Assembly: GCA_041552055.1 (NCBI GenBank)
Contig: JBFELO010000198.1
Coordinates: 1 to 7,513, forward strand
DNA: 7,513 nucleotides
Reading direction: 5' to 3'
DNA from: JBFELO01 sp041552055
Lineage (GTDB): Bacteria > Acidobacteriota > Thermoanaerobaculia > Thermoanaerobaculales > Sulfomarinibacteraceae
The notes under the pieces were generated by a model. The model did not search any database. It was not told where the DNA came from and worked only from the letters and a program-made list of their open reading frames with translations. Numbering within the stretch: the first letter of the stretch is position 1; each line of letters starts with the position of its first letter. Below, one piece after another: positions 1 through 6,630 of this stretch. The position numbers were made by a program, and so were the translations under genes.

Positions 1-119
1 AGGTGGTCGAACCGCTCCGCTCGTTCGTGGACTGCCGGGCCCAGATCGGATTGTCGTCCGCCGGCTCATCTACCCCGGCGACCACCCACCATTTGTCGTA
101 CAGCAACCCGCCCTGCACC
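1..119 (-). repeat. Unit 2 copy of the in-frame cytochrome duplication (runs off the left edge)
   Basis: This copy matches 667-785 base for base and is still identical at position 1, so the true repeat is longer than 119 bases. It begins at residue 286, just after a short Ala/Gly/Asp-containing join (GAPESDAAGG) that separates the units. It ends inside the window only because the window ends. Confidence 0.95.
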
Positions 120-973
120 CCGCCCGCAGCATCTGATTCGGGGGCACCGACCGGCAAGCTCTGGCTATAGGCGATCACATCGGCAACGTCGGCCAGACTC
201 CAGCCGATGGTGATGGCCGACGGCATCTGCGTGCCCGGCTGTCCAAACCGCACCTTGTGGAAGAACTCCCAAGGGTTGCCCACCGCGATCGTGCCCAAGT
301 ACTCCGGCTCGTCCTCGTCACCGAAGTTGATCTGAGTCCCATCAGCGCCGTGACAGGCGGCGCAGGTGCTCGCATACAAGGTCTCACCATTGGCGACATC
401 CCCACCAACGATCGCGTTGTCGGTATCGAGGAACTGGCCGTAGTCCTCCAAAGCAGAGGTGATGAGCGCAGCCAAGTCGGCCATCGACTGCTCACCCATC
501 ACCGAGAAGTCGTGCTCGGGGTCGACCTGCCCGCTGAGTTGAGCGATCACCTCGGCTGGACTCAGTGAGGTCCCAAACACCCCGGGGAACCCGGTGAAGT
601 GCGACCCGGACCCGTAGGCGCCCGCGGCACCCTGGTAGTCCCAGCCGTGACACTCCTTGCAGCGCCAGGTGGTCGAACCGCTCCGCTCGTTCGTGGACTG
701 CCGGGCCCAGATCGGATTGTCGTCCGCCGGCTCATCTACCCCGGCGACCACCCACCATTTGTCGTACAGCAACCCGCCCTGCACCGGGTCGCCTTCGGGA
801 GCAGGAGCCACAGTCGTGGTCGGCGCCGCGGTCGTCGTGGGCGCCTCGGTGGTGGTTGCGGCCGCCGTGGTTGCAGGTGCCGCCGTGGTCGCGGAGTCAT
901 CGTCGTCCCCGCACGCCGCCACCACCAGCAGCAGGGCCGCGACGACAACCATCCATCTGCTAACGGACCTCAT
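1..973 (-). CDS. Multi-heme c-type cytochrome lipoprotein with tandem diheme units (partial, 3' end outside window)
   Basis: Exported electron-transfer protein, probably lipid-anchored on the outer face of the membrane. The ATG at 971-973 follows a GGAGG at 978-982. Residues 1-20 are a short hydrophobic signal ending in a lipobox, VAAC, with Cys21 as the lipidated residue. Residues 22-63 are an Asp cluster and a Thr/Ala/Pro-rich spacer. The first heme domain has CKECH (105-109) and a possible axial Met at 159. The second has CAACH (204-208) and a possible axial Met at 250 in QMPS. From residue 286 the sequence restarts as an exact copy of residues 64 onward, and the window ends just before the third expected heme motif. 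The frame is open at the edge, so at least three and probably four or more hemes are encoded. The class I cytochrome c fold is inferred from the motifs; the redox partner is unknown. It is divergent from the kinase operon. Confidence 0.88.
   Translation of the reverse strand, partial: MRSVSRWMVVVAALLLVVAACGDDDDSATTAAPATTAAATTTEAPTTTAAPTTTVAPAPEGDPVQGGLLYDKWWVVAGVDEPADDNPIWARQSTNERSGSTTWRCKECHGWDYQGAAGAYGSGSHFTGFPGVFGTSLSPAEVIAQLSGQVDPEHDFSVMGEQSMADLAALITSALEDYGQFLDTDNAIVGGDVANGETLYASTCAACHGADGTQINFGDEDEPEYLGTIAVGNPWEFFHKVRFGQPGTQMPSAITIGWSLADVADVIAYSQSLPVGAPESDAAGGVQGGLLYDKWWVVAGVDEPADDNPIWARQSTNERSGSTT
667..785 (-). repeat. Unit 1 copy of the in-frame cytochrome duplication
   Basis: These 119 bases are identical, including synonymous positions, to bases 1-119. 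They encode residues 64 to about 102 of the cytochrome lipoprotein, the stretch leading to the first CxxCH. The offset is 666 bases, exactly 222 codons, so the duplication keeps the reading frame. Identity breaks at 786, where the Thr/Pro linker of unit 1 begins. Confidence 0.95.
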
Positions 974-1124
974 AGGGCCTCCCCACCTCAGAGTGATCTG
1001 ACCGGACGTCTGTTTCATGGTCGATCGTACGAACGGGCCCTCAATCACGCCAGGGCCTCAGGTCGCGATCAATCTCAGACCATCGTCGGAAAAGACTCGA
1101 CGATCGGGCCGGTCGGTACCCCCA

Positions 1125-1130
1125 TACAAT
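1125..1130 (+). promoter_or_regulatory. Candidate -10 box for the kinase-regulator operon
   Basis: TACAAT matches five of six bases of TATAAT and the TANNNT actinobacterial form. Transcription would start near 1137, leaving a leader of about 21 bases that contains the AGGAG at 1149-1153. No good -35 lies 16-18 bases upstream, so this rests on the -10 box and its spacing only. Confidence 0.33.
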
Positions 1131-1148
1131 CGGCACGTACGAATACCG

Positions 1149-1153
1149 AGGAG
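1149..1153 (+). promoter_or_regulatory. Ribosome binding site fixing a TTG start for the histidine kinase
   Basis: AGGAG, within GAGGAGAG at 1148-1155, lies four bases before the TTG at 1158-1160. Starting there puts the first membrane helix at residues 10-30, as expected. The ATG at 1017 in the same frame would add 47 polar, low-complexity residues before the membrane helix and has no comparable ribosome site. Confidence 0.6.
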
Positions 1154-1157
1154 AGCA

Positions 1158-2516
1158 TTGCTCAAGCGTCTTAGCTTCTCGAGCCAGTTCCTGGTCTTCA
1201 GCCTCTTGGTGCTCGTCGTGGGGATGGTCACTCTCGGCGTGTGGATGCAAAATGAGATCCAGCGGGTCGTAACCGGCCGCACCGCCCACGTCACCTCTCT
1301 CTTCGTGGACAGCTTCGTGGCCCATCACGCCGTCGCCATCATCGAGAGCGACAGTTCCCCCGAGGAAGACATCCAGGCGCTGAACCTCCACCTCTCCACC
1401 GACCTCGGGAGGGAGATCGTGACCTTCAAGTTGTGGTCGCAGGATGGGACGATCGTCTACAGCACCAGCCCGGCCCTCATCGGACGCACCTTCGAAGCCG
1501 AGGACGAACTGCTCCAGGCGTTCGGAGGAGATGTGGTGTCGCACCTCACCGACCTCACCGGCCCGGCGAACGTCGAGGAACGTCAGTTCGGCGACACTCT
1601 CATCGAGACCTATGCCCCGGTGTGGAATGAAGACACTGGCCGGGTGATCGCCGTTGCCGAGTTCTACCAGCAGCCCCACGCCCTCGTCGGCGACATTCGC
1701 CGGGCGCAGCTACGCGGCTGGATGTTCCTCGCTGGCGCAACGGTGCTCATGTACCTGCTATTGGTTGGGATCACCCGCCGCGTGAGTCGAGTCATCCGAT
1801 CCCAGAGCGAAGAGGTGGAGGCAACCGTCAAGGATCTGAGCCAACTGCTGAAGCACAACCAGCACCTGCGGGAACGCATGGGCGAGGCAGCCGAGGCCGC
1901 CACGGCCCTCAACGAGCGGTACCTCCATGAGATCGCCGCGGACCTCCACGACGGACCGGCCCAGCATGTGTCGCTCGCCCTGCTGCGACTCGAGGACCTG
2001 AACGCCAACGAGGGTCATGACACGGCGATGACACGGTCAGCGCTCGAGACCGCTCTCGCCGACCTTCGCTCGATCGCGCGCGGTCTGCGGCTGCCCGAGA
2101 TCGCGCAGCTCTCGCCCGAAGCCACAATCCGGAGGGCGGTACGGGACTTCGAGCGCTTGACCGGAACGAGGGTGACCGTGCGATGCGAGAACCTGCCCGC
2201 AGTCGTTCCCCTGGCCACGAAGATCACGATCTACCGCGTTCTTCAGGAGGCACTCTCCAACAGTTTCAGGCACGCTGACGGAAACGGAGCCGTTCGAACG
2301 GTCGCCGCAACCTCGGCTGGTGGTGACCTAGTGTTGGAGATCGCCGATACGGGACCGGGCTTCGATGTCAATCAAGCCATGACCGAGAAGACCCTCGGCA
2401 TCAAGGTGATGCGGGAGCGGGTCGAGATGCTCGGGGGACGTCTCGAGATCGACAGCTCGCGTGAGACGGGCACCCGCATCGACGCCCGCCTCCCGATCAG
2501 GCAAGCCGAGCTGTGA
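1158..2516 (+). CDS. Membrane sensor histidine kinase, NarL/DegS class (HisKA_3 plus HATPase)
   Basis: Senses an extracellular cue and phosphorylates the regulator encoded next to it. With the TTG start the protein is 452 residues. Membrane helix 1 is about 10-30 and helix 2 about 188-206. The 150 or so residues between them form an outside sensor domain; its segment LWSQDGTIVYSTSP (92-105) resembles Cache/PAS-like sensors, but I cannot name the ligand. A charged, probably coiled-coil linker (about 208-255) leads to the HisKA_3 box, where His264 in DLHDGPAQ is the phospho-acceptor. The ATPase domain shows the N box EALSNSFRHA (364-373), the G1 box ADTGPGFD (396-403) and the G2 region LGIKVMRERV followed by SRETGTR (413-440). 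All key residues are present. The stop overlaps the regulator start by four bases (GTGA), which implies coupled translation. Confidence 0.9.
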   Translation: MLKRLSFSSQFLVFSLLVLVVGMVTLGVWMQNEIQRVVTGRTAHVTSLFVDSFVAHHAVAIIESDSSPEEDIQALNLHLSTDLGREIVTFKLWSQDGTIVYSTSPALIGRTFEAEDELLQAFGGDVVSHLTDLTGPANVEERQFGDTLIETYAPVWNEDTGRVIAVAEFYQQPHALVGDIRRAQLRGWMFLAGATVLMYLLLVGITRRVSRVIRSQSEEVEATVKDLSQLLKHNQHLRERMGEAAEAATALNERYLHEIAADLHDGPAQHVSLALLRLEDLNANEGHDTAMTRSALETALADLRSIARGLRLPEIAQLSPEATIRRAVRDFERLTGTRVTVRCENLPAVVPLATKITIYRVLQEALSNSFRHADGNGAVRTVAATSAGGDLVLEIADTGPGFDVNQAMTEKTLGIKVMRERVEMLGGRLEIDSSRETGTRIDARLPIRQAEL

Positions 2517-3172
2517 CCGACGACATCCGGATCGTGGTGGCTGACGACCACCCGTTGTTCCGCGAGGGTGTGGTGCACACGCTCTCGGTCGAGGAGGACA
2601 TGACGGTTGTCGGCGAGGCGGGAACTTGCCAGCAGACCCTCGAGATCGTCGGGGATCAGACACCTGACGTGCTGCTGCTCGACATCGCAATGCCCGAGGA
2701 GGGAGGCATCGCGACGGCGGCCGAAGTCGTTGCATCGTTCCCGATGACGACGGTGTTGATGTTGACCGTTTCAGAAGACGGAGAGGATGTCGTGGCGGCA
2801 CTCAAAGCCGGTGCCCGGGGCTATGTGTTGAAGGGTGTCGCGGCACCCGGCCTGGTTCAGGCAGTGAGAGCGGTCCACAGCGGCGAGGTACACATCTCTC
2901 CCGCCCTCGCCAGCGCGATTCTGCATGAAATGACGTCGACCGCTCGACCCCATCCGCTGGACGAGCTCACCGAACGGGAACGCCAGGTGCTCGAACTGGT
3001 CGGCGAAGGTCTGACGAACCGTGAGATCGGAGATCGCCTCTTCCTCGCGGAAAAGACCATCAAGCACTACATGACCAGCGTTCTGCGGAAGCTCCACGTT
3101 CGCAGCCGAGTGGAAGCGGCGCTCCTGGCCGCGCAACGCCGGGTCGAAAGCGGTGAGGCACAGCCTCACTGA
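2513..3172 (+). CDS. NarL/LuxR-family response regulator
   Basis: DNA-binding partner of the upstream kinase, 219 residues, the usual length for NarL/DegU/LiaR-type regulators. The receiver domain (about 5-120) has the acidic pair Asp11-Asp12, the phospho-acceptor Asp57 in LLLDIAMP, Thr85 and Lys107 in YVLKG, a complete activation set. A short linker leads to the LuxR-type helix-turn-helix at about 150-210, with the hallmark LTERERQVLELV, GLTNREIGDRLF and KTIKHYMTSVLRKL segments. The GTG start lies inside the kinase stop (GTGA overlap), so the two are made as a pair. The target genes are not shown. By position, candidates are its own operon and the divergent cytochrome gene. Confidence 0.94.
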   Translation: MTDDIRIVVADDHPLFREGVVHTLSVEEDMTVVGEAGTCQQTLEIVGDQTPDVLLLDIAMPEEGGIATAAEVVASFPMTTVLMLTVSEDGEDVVAALKAGARGYVLKGVAAPGLVQAVRAVHSGEVHISPALASAILHEMTSTARPHPLDELTERERQVLELVGEGLTNREIGDRLFLAEKTIKHYMTSVLRKLHVRSRVEAALLAAQRRVESGEAQPH

Positions 3173-3489
3173 CGCGGGGCCACGGCAATCGACTACTCCG
3201 TCCCGGTGGCACCACCGCCGGGACGACCCGAGTAGAACCGACCTCGGCTCCACAGAGCCCTGCAAGCCGGCCCGATCCGCGAAACCCAAGGGGGGCCTTA
3301 TCCATCCTCGTCGATTGGCACTTCGATCCGGGACAGTCTGAGGATGATCAGTAGGCGTGACGCCGACCTGCGACACCTGGCCTGCGAAACCGCCTCGACA
3401 CCGGCGGGTGGTACCGGGGCAGGTCGTGGGTGCCGCAGGTGGGGGCGCCAAACAGCGACGCTTCGTATCCTCCCCCGAGGGGCCCTCCG
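3173..3489. other. Convergent intergenic spacer with no credible gene
   Basis: This 317-base spacer separates the regulator stop from the stop of the minus-strand cyclase gene. Apart from the hairpin at 3199-3225, I see only a weak 7-bp inverted repeat, CATCCTC at 3303-3309 and GAGGATG at 3340-3346, with a 30-base loop. A 55-codon plus-strand frame from the ATG at 3344 has no spaced ribosome site and an Arg/Gly-rich product; I do not consider it a gene. Confidence 0.6.
3199..3225 (+). terminator. Strong hairpin after the response regulator
   Basis: CGTCCCGG and CCGGGACG form a perfect 8-bp stem. Three further pairs inside (TGG with CCG, one of them a wobble) leave a five-base loop. It starts 27 bases after the regulator stop. 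There is no T tract, as is common for GC-rich actinobacterial terminators. Because it is an inverted repeat in a convergent spacer, it could also stop read-through from the minus-strand cyclase gene. Confidence 0.5.
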
Positions 3490-6306
3490 TCAGCTGCGCA
3501 GGACCTGAGCCATCGCGGCCTTGGGGTCGAGATGCACCATCGGTTCCCAGAGCCAATCGAAGCGTGCGTCCCCCAACTCGTTGCGCGCGGCGGCGACCAT
3601 CGCCTCGTACCGTTGCTGCTCGGGCCGGGGACGGGTCACGCCGGTCAATCGGGCGAGTGCATCGGCGACCGCCAGCGAAGTCGCGGCCGCTTCCGGGTCA
3701 TGCTCGAGATCGAGCGCCGCCCTGGCTTCCGCCAGTCGGCCGGCCAGCATCATGGACCGGGATCGCTCCAGCACGGTTCGGGCGGCACCGAGGGCGCTCG
3801 ATGCTGCGGCGCGATCACCCAGATCGACCGAAGCGAGCATCTCGACGACGAGGGCGTCGCCCTCGATGAGCCGATCGCCCACCTGCCTCGCCAGATCCTG
3901 CACCACGCGCGCCACGGCGGCGGCTCGTTCGGCATTACCCCGCGCCAGAGCAGTCCGCGCCGTGTGAAGCCGGGTGAACGCAACCCCGCTACGCACCACA
4001 TCCGGCATCGCATCGAGGGCTTCCCGCAGTCGCCGGTCCGCCTCCTCGACGTCCCCCCGGTGGTAGGCGAGGATCCCCCGCCACATGACCTGGAGGATTC
4101 GCTCCTCTTCCTCCCGCTGCGACTCGACCAGGACGGCGTGGTCGTCGAGTGCCCGCTCGGCCGCCTCGAAGTCCCCGGCAGAAAGAAGAGACATGGCCAG
4201 GTGGAGAAGCTTGTCGGTCGTCCGGGGATCGTCGAGGTCCCTGGCGATCTCGAAGGCCCGCCGGGTGAGTGTCACCGCATCGTCCAGGTTCCCGATGACA
4301 CCTGCTACCGACCCCCGGATGGTGAGTGCCGAGGCGACGGCGGCGGGGTCGTCGAGCTCCCCGGCGATCGCCTCCACTTCCGAGGCCAGGGCCTCGGCCT
4401 CCTCGTATTGCCCCGCCGCGATCGCCTGCGTGGCGGCGAAGGTGAGGATGCGCTGTCGTCGCTGCGACGGCGCCGAGTCGAGCCGATCGAGAATCGCCCG
4501 AAGCCACCGCTCCCCTTCCCCCATGCAGCAACCCGAATTGAGCCAGTAGTTTCCGAGCTCGACGGCCAGCCCGGCGGCGAGATCCAGGTGGCCGGTCTCG
4601 AGCGCCCACTCGAGGGCGGCCCGGTAGTTGTCGTACTCGGCGTCTCGGAAGGCGAACCACTCCAGCCGCACCCCCGGCCCCGGCACGCCGTCCGGTCCCT
4701 CCGGTCCCGCCCCGAGGAAATACTCGGCATGCCGCCGCTCCAAGACCCCCGGGGGATCGAGTTCGGCACGGCGGTGGTCCCCATACTCGCGAACCGTCTC
4801 GAGCAGCCGGAAACGGGCCTCACCGACGGGATCCACCAACGAGGTCTCGACGAGCCGATGGAGCAGGAGCACGACGTCGTCGGGATCGACATCGCCGAAC
4901 CCGCACACCTCGGTGGCGGCCTCGAGCGTGAAGTCGCCGCGAAACACCGAGAGCCGGCGCAACAGTGTCTGCCCGACCGGGGTCAGCTGGTCGTAGCTCC
5001 AGTCCATGGTCGACAGCAGCGTCTGCTGATGGGGAGCCGCGAGGCGTTCCCCGCCGGTGAGCAGGCGGAAGCGGTCGTTGAGGCGCCGGGCGATCTGGGC
5101 CGGAGACAAGACTCGCACCCAGGCCGCGGCCAACTCGATCGCCAGAGGAATTCGATCGAGACGATCACAGATTTCGGTCACGGCTTCGGACCACTCGAAG
5201 CCGGGATCGGCCAATCGGGCCCGATCGACAAACAGAGCCTCGGCGTCGGAGGCCTCCCCCTCTCCCTCACGGGTCGTATCCAACGGCCTGACGACGTGCA
5301 CCAGCTCACCGGAGATGGCGAGCGCCTCACGGCTGGTGACGAGGACCCGGAGATCCGGGGCCCTTCGCAGAGCGCTCTCGACCAGCTTGGCGACACCGCC
5401 GACGACGTGCTCGCAGTTGTCGAGGAGGAGCAGGGTCGGGCGGCGCTCGAGATGCTCCAGCAGCGTCTCCATGACGGGGTCGGGAGGCCGTTCCAGAACC
5501 TCCATCGTCTTGGCCACCGCATCGGGAACGCCCTCGGGTCCGGTGAGTGGTGCCAGGTCGACGTACCACAACCCACCGCTGAACTCCATCAGCCGATCCC
5601 CGACCGCTTCGAGCGCCAACCTGGTCTTCCCGACGCCACCGACCCCTGTGAGGGTCACCAGTGGAGCGCGGTCCATGAGGGACCGCACTTCCACCAGCTC
5701 GTCGGCCCGCCCGATGAAGGCTGTGAGCCGGGTGGGGAGATTGGGGCGGCCGGCCGATCGGGAACGGCGCCGGGCGGTCCCCTCGAGATCGGGATGGCCG
5801 ACGTCGAAGACCCGCTCTGTCCCCGCCAGGTCCCGGAGACGATGCTCCCCCAAATCGCGCAGGCTCAGTCCTTCCGGCGGCTCATCGAGGAGCCCCGCCA
5901 CCACCGATGAGACGACGATCTGGCCCCCGTTCGTCACCTCGAGCAGCCGAGCGCAACGATTCAGCGGAGGTCCGAAGTAATGGCCGTCACGCTCCTCTGC
6001 CTCACCGGCGTGGAGCGCCATTCTCACCCGGAGTGGCTCATCTCCGGCGAGCTCGGCGCCTCCCAGATCGCGCTGGGCCGTGATCGCCGCCCGGATGGCG
6101 TCGACCGGCGACGAGAAGGCGGCGGCAAACGCGTCGCCCGCCTTGCTGAAGACATAGCCGCCGTGTGCGGTGATGGCCGACTCGACCATCCGATCGTGCC
6201 GTTGCAGAGCCCGACTCATCGTCTCCGGATCGCGCGCCCACAGCTGGGTGCTCCCCTCCACATCGGTGAAGAGGAAGGTGACCAAACCGGTGGGCATATC
6301 GGGCAC
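3490..6306 (-). CDS. Class III nucleotide cyclase fused to a STAND (NB-ARC-like) ATPase and TPR-like tail
   Basis: Predicted 938-residue signalling ATPase making or binding a cyclic nucleotide. Cyclase domain (about 6-170): FTDVEGST gives metal Asp15, SKAGDAF gives Lys55 and the second metal Asp58, and NRCAR gives Asn116 and Arg120. The usual Asp before YFG is His109, which could alter purine choice or activity. STAND domain: Walker A GVGGVGKT (221-228, Lys227), Walker B LLLLDN (292-297, Asp296), TSRE (324-327) and the IPLAIELAAA motif (386-395), then a winged-helix region (about 425-500). Residues 540-900 are Ala/Leu/Glu-rich helical repeats typical of TPR tails. Layout resembles the Mycobacterium tuberculosis Rv0386/Rv1358/Rv2488c family, but the LuxR helix-turn-helix that family ends with is absent, so DNA binding is not predicted. 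GTG at 6306 is the first start after an in-frame TAG; ATG at 6297 is an alternative. Confidence 0.9.
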   Translation of the reverse strand: MPDMPTGLVTFLFTDVEGSTQLWARDPETMSRALQRHDRMVESAITAHGGYVFSKAGDAFAAAFSSPVDAIRAAITAQRDLGGAELAGDEPLRVRMALHAGEAEERDGHYFGPPLNRCARLLEVTNGGQIVVSSVVAGLLDEPPEGLSLRDLGEHRLRDLAGTERVFDVGHPDLEGTARRRSRSAGRPNLPTRLTAFIGRADELVEVRSLMDRAPLVTLTGVGGVGKTRLALEAVGDRLMEFSGGLWYVDLAPLTGPEGVPDAVAKTMEVLERPPDPVMETLLEHLERRPTLLLLDNCEHVVGGVAKLVESALRRAPDLRVLVTSREALAISGELVHVVRPLDTTREGEGEASDAEALFVDRARLADPGFEWSEAVTEICDRLDRIPLAIELAAAWVRVLSPAQIARRLNDRFRLLTGGERLAAPHQQTLLSTMDWSYDQLTPVGQTLLRRLSVFRGDFTLEAATEVCGFGDVDPDDVVLLLHRLVETSLVDPVGEARFRLLETVREYGDHRRAELDPPGVLERRHAEYFLGAGPEGPDGVPGPGVRLEWFAFRDAEYDNYRAALEWALETGHLDLAAGLAVELGNYWLNSGCCMGEGERWLRAILDRLDSAPSQRRQRILTFAATQAIAAGQYEEAEALASEVEAIAGELDDPAAVASALTIRGSVAGVIGNLDDAVTLTRRAFEIARDLDDPRTTDKLLHLAMSLLSAGDFEAAERALDDHAVLVESQREEEERILQVMWRGILAYHRGDVEEADRRLREALDAMPDVVRSGVAFTRLHTARTALARGNAERAAAVARVVQDLARQVGDRLIEGDALVVEMLASVDLGDRAAASSALGAARTVLERSRSMMLAGRLAEARAALDLEHDPEAAATSLAVADALARLTGVTRPRPEQQRYEAMVAAARNELGDARFDWLWEPMVHLDPKAAMAQVLRS

Positions 6307-6312
6307 GGGTTC

Positions 6313-6318
6313 ACGCTA
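6313..6318 (-). promoter_or_regulatory. Candidate -10 box for leaderless transcription of the cyclase gene
   Basis: On the minus strand TAGCGT fits TANNNT and lies six bases before the GTG at 6306, the spacing expected when transcription starts at the first base of the start codon. No Shine-Dalgarno sequence is visible upstream of either candidate start, which fits a leaderless message. The box is short, so chance cannot be excluded. Confidence 0.35.
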
Positions 6319-6343
6319 CCGAAGGCCGGGTCCCCTCGCGGAG

Positions 6344-6370
6344 CGGGGGCGCCGCCGTGCGACGCCCCCG
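6344..6370 (-). terminator. GC-rich hairpin ending the ArsR operon
   Basis: CGGGGGCG and CGCCCCCG form a perfect 8-bp stem with an 11-base loop, beginning 19 bases after the stop of the small gene on the minus strand. It has no T tract. The 3' arm can instead pair with the downstream GAGGGG segment (6332-6337) in a second, weaker hairpin. Its place between the operon end and the cyclase start supports a terminator role. Confidence 0.5.
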
Positions 6371-6389
6371 GTTCCTCGACGTGAGAGCG

Positions 6390-6626
6390 CTAGGCCGCGG
6401 GGGTCTCTGCGGCACAGCATTCGGAGCCGGCCGCCTCGGCCCGATGGGAATCCAGCGACACGAGAGCGGCGACCGACTCGACCGGCCGGCGGCCGACGAA
6501 CAGGTCCACCACGCGGTGCCACAGGCCGGGCGCGGCCCGAGCCCGGGTGACCTCGTTTCGTCGGGCGGCGTCGGCCCGCTTGGCCTCGAGGATCGCTTGG
6601 ATCAGGTCGTAGTTGTGGGGATACAT
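6390..6626 (-). CDS. Small hypothetical protein (78 residues) downstream of the ArsR regulator
   Basis: Function not recognised. The ATG at 6624-6626 lies four bases after the TGA of the ArsR gene and has an excellent ribosome site, GGAGGAG at 6634-6640, seven bases upstream and inside the end of that gene. This favours it over a longer in-frame start at 6728, which would overlap the ArsR frame by about 100 bases. The protein begins MYPHNYDLIQAILEAKRAD, a likely amphipathic helix followed by an Arg/Ala-rich stretch. A short hydrophobic segment around WHRVVDLFV follows, and the tail contains a vicinal Cys pair (ECC) near the end. No signal peptide or membrane helix is evident. Translational coupling suggests it is made with the regulator, perhaps as a partner or modulator; that is inference. 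A hairpin follows 19 bases after its stop. Confidence 0.72.
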   Translation of the reverse strand: MYPHNYDLIQAILEAKRADAARRNEVTRARAAPGLWHRVVDLFVGRRPVESVAALVSLDSHRAEAAGSECCAAETPAA

Positions 6627-6630
6627 CTCG

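Noticed and set aside
1036..1057. GGCCCT/AGGGCC stem in the divergent region as a terminator or riboswitch
   Set aside because: Only 6 bp with a 10-base loop in GC-rich DNA, and no gene ends nearby; not enough to call.
1017..1157. N-terminal extension of the kinase from the ATG at 1017
   Set aside because: The added 47 residues are polar and unlike a kinase N-terminus, and the TTG at 1158 has the ribosome site and puts the membrane helix in the normal place.
599..1174. Plus-strand frames opposite the cytochrome gene
   Set aside because: The minus strand shows a lipobox, linker and two CxxCH motifs in one frame; the plus-strand products are Arg/Gly/Val runs created by the complement of the Thr/Ala linker.
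1041..1679. 212-codon minus-strand frame opposite the kinase
   Set aside because: It is the complement of the kinase sensor region, with low-complexity acidic content and no ribosome site; a shadow.
3344..3511. 55-codon plus-strand frame between the convergent genes
   Set aside because: No spaced ribosome site, an Arg/Gly-rich product, and it runs into the end of the cyclase gene on the other strand.
2771..3556. 261-codon minus-strand frame across the response regulator and the spacer
   Set aside because: It overlaps a complete receiver and LuxR domain, has no recognisable motif, and crosses the hairpin at 3199-3225.
3430..5910. 826-codon open frame on the plus strand, antisense to the cyclase gene
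   Set aside because: The minus-strand frame carries unmistakable cyclase and Walker motifs in order. The plus frame yields a Pro/Arg/Gly-rich product without domains and is the usual antisense shadow in GC-rich DNA.
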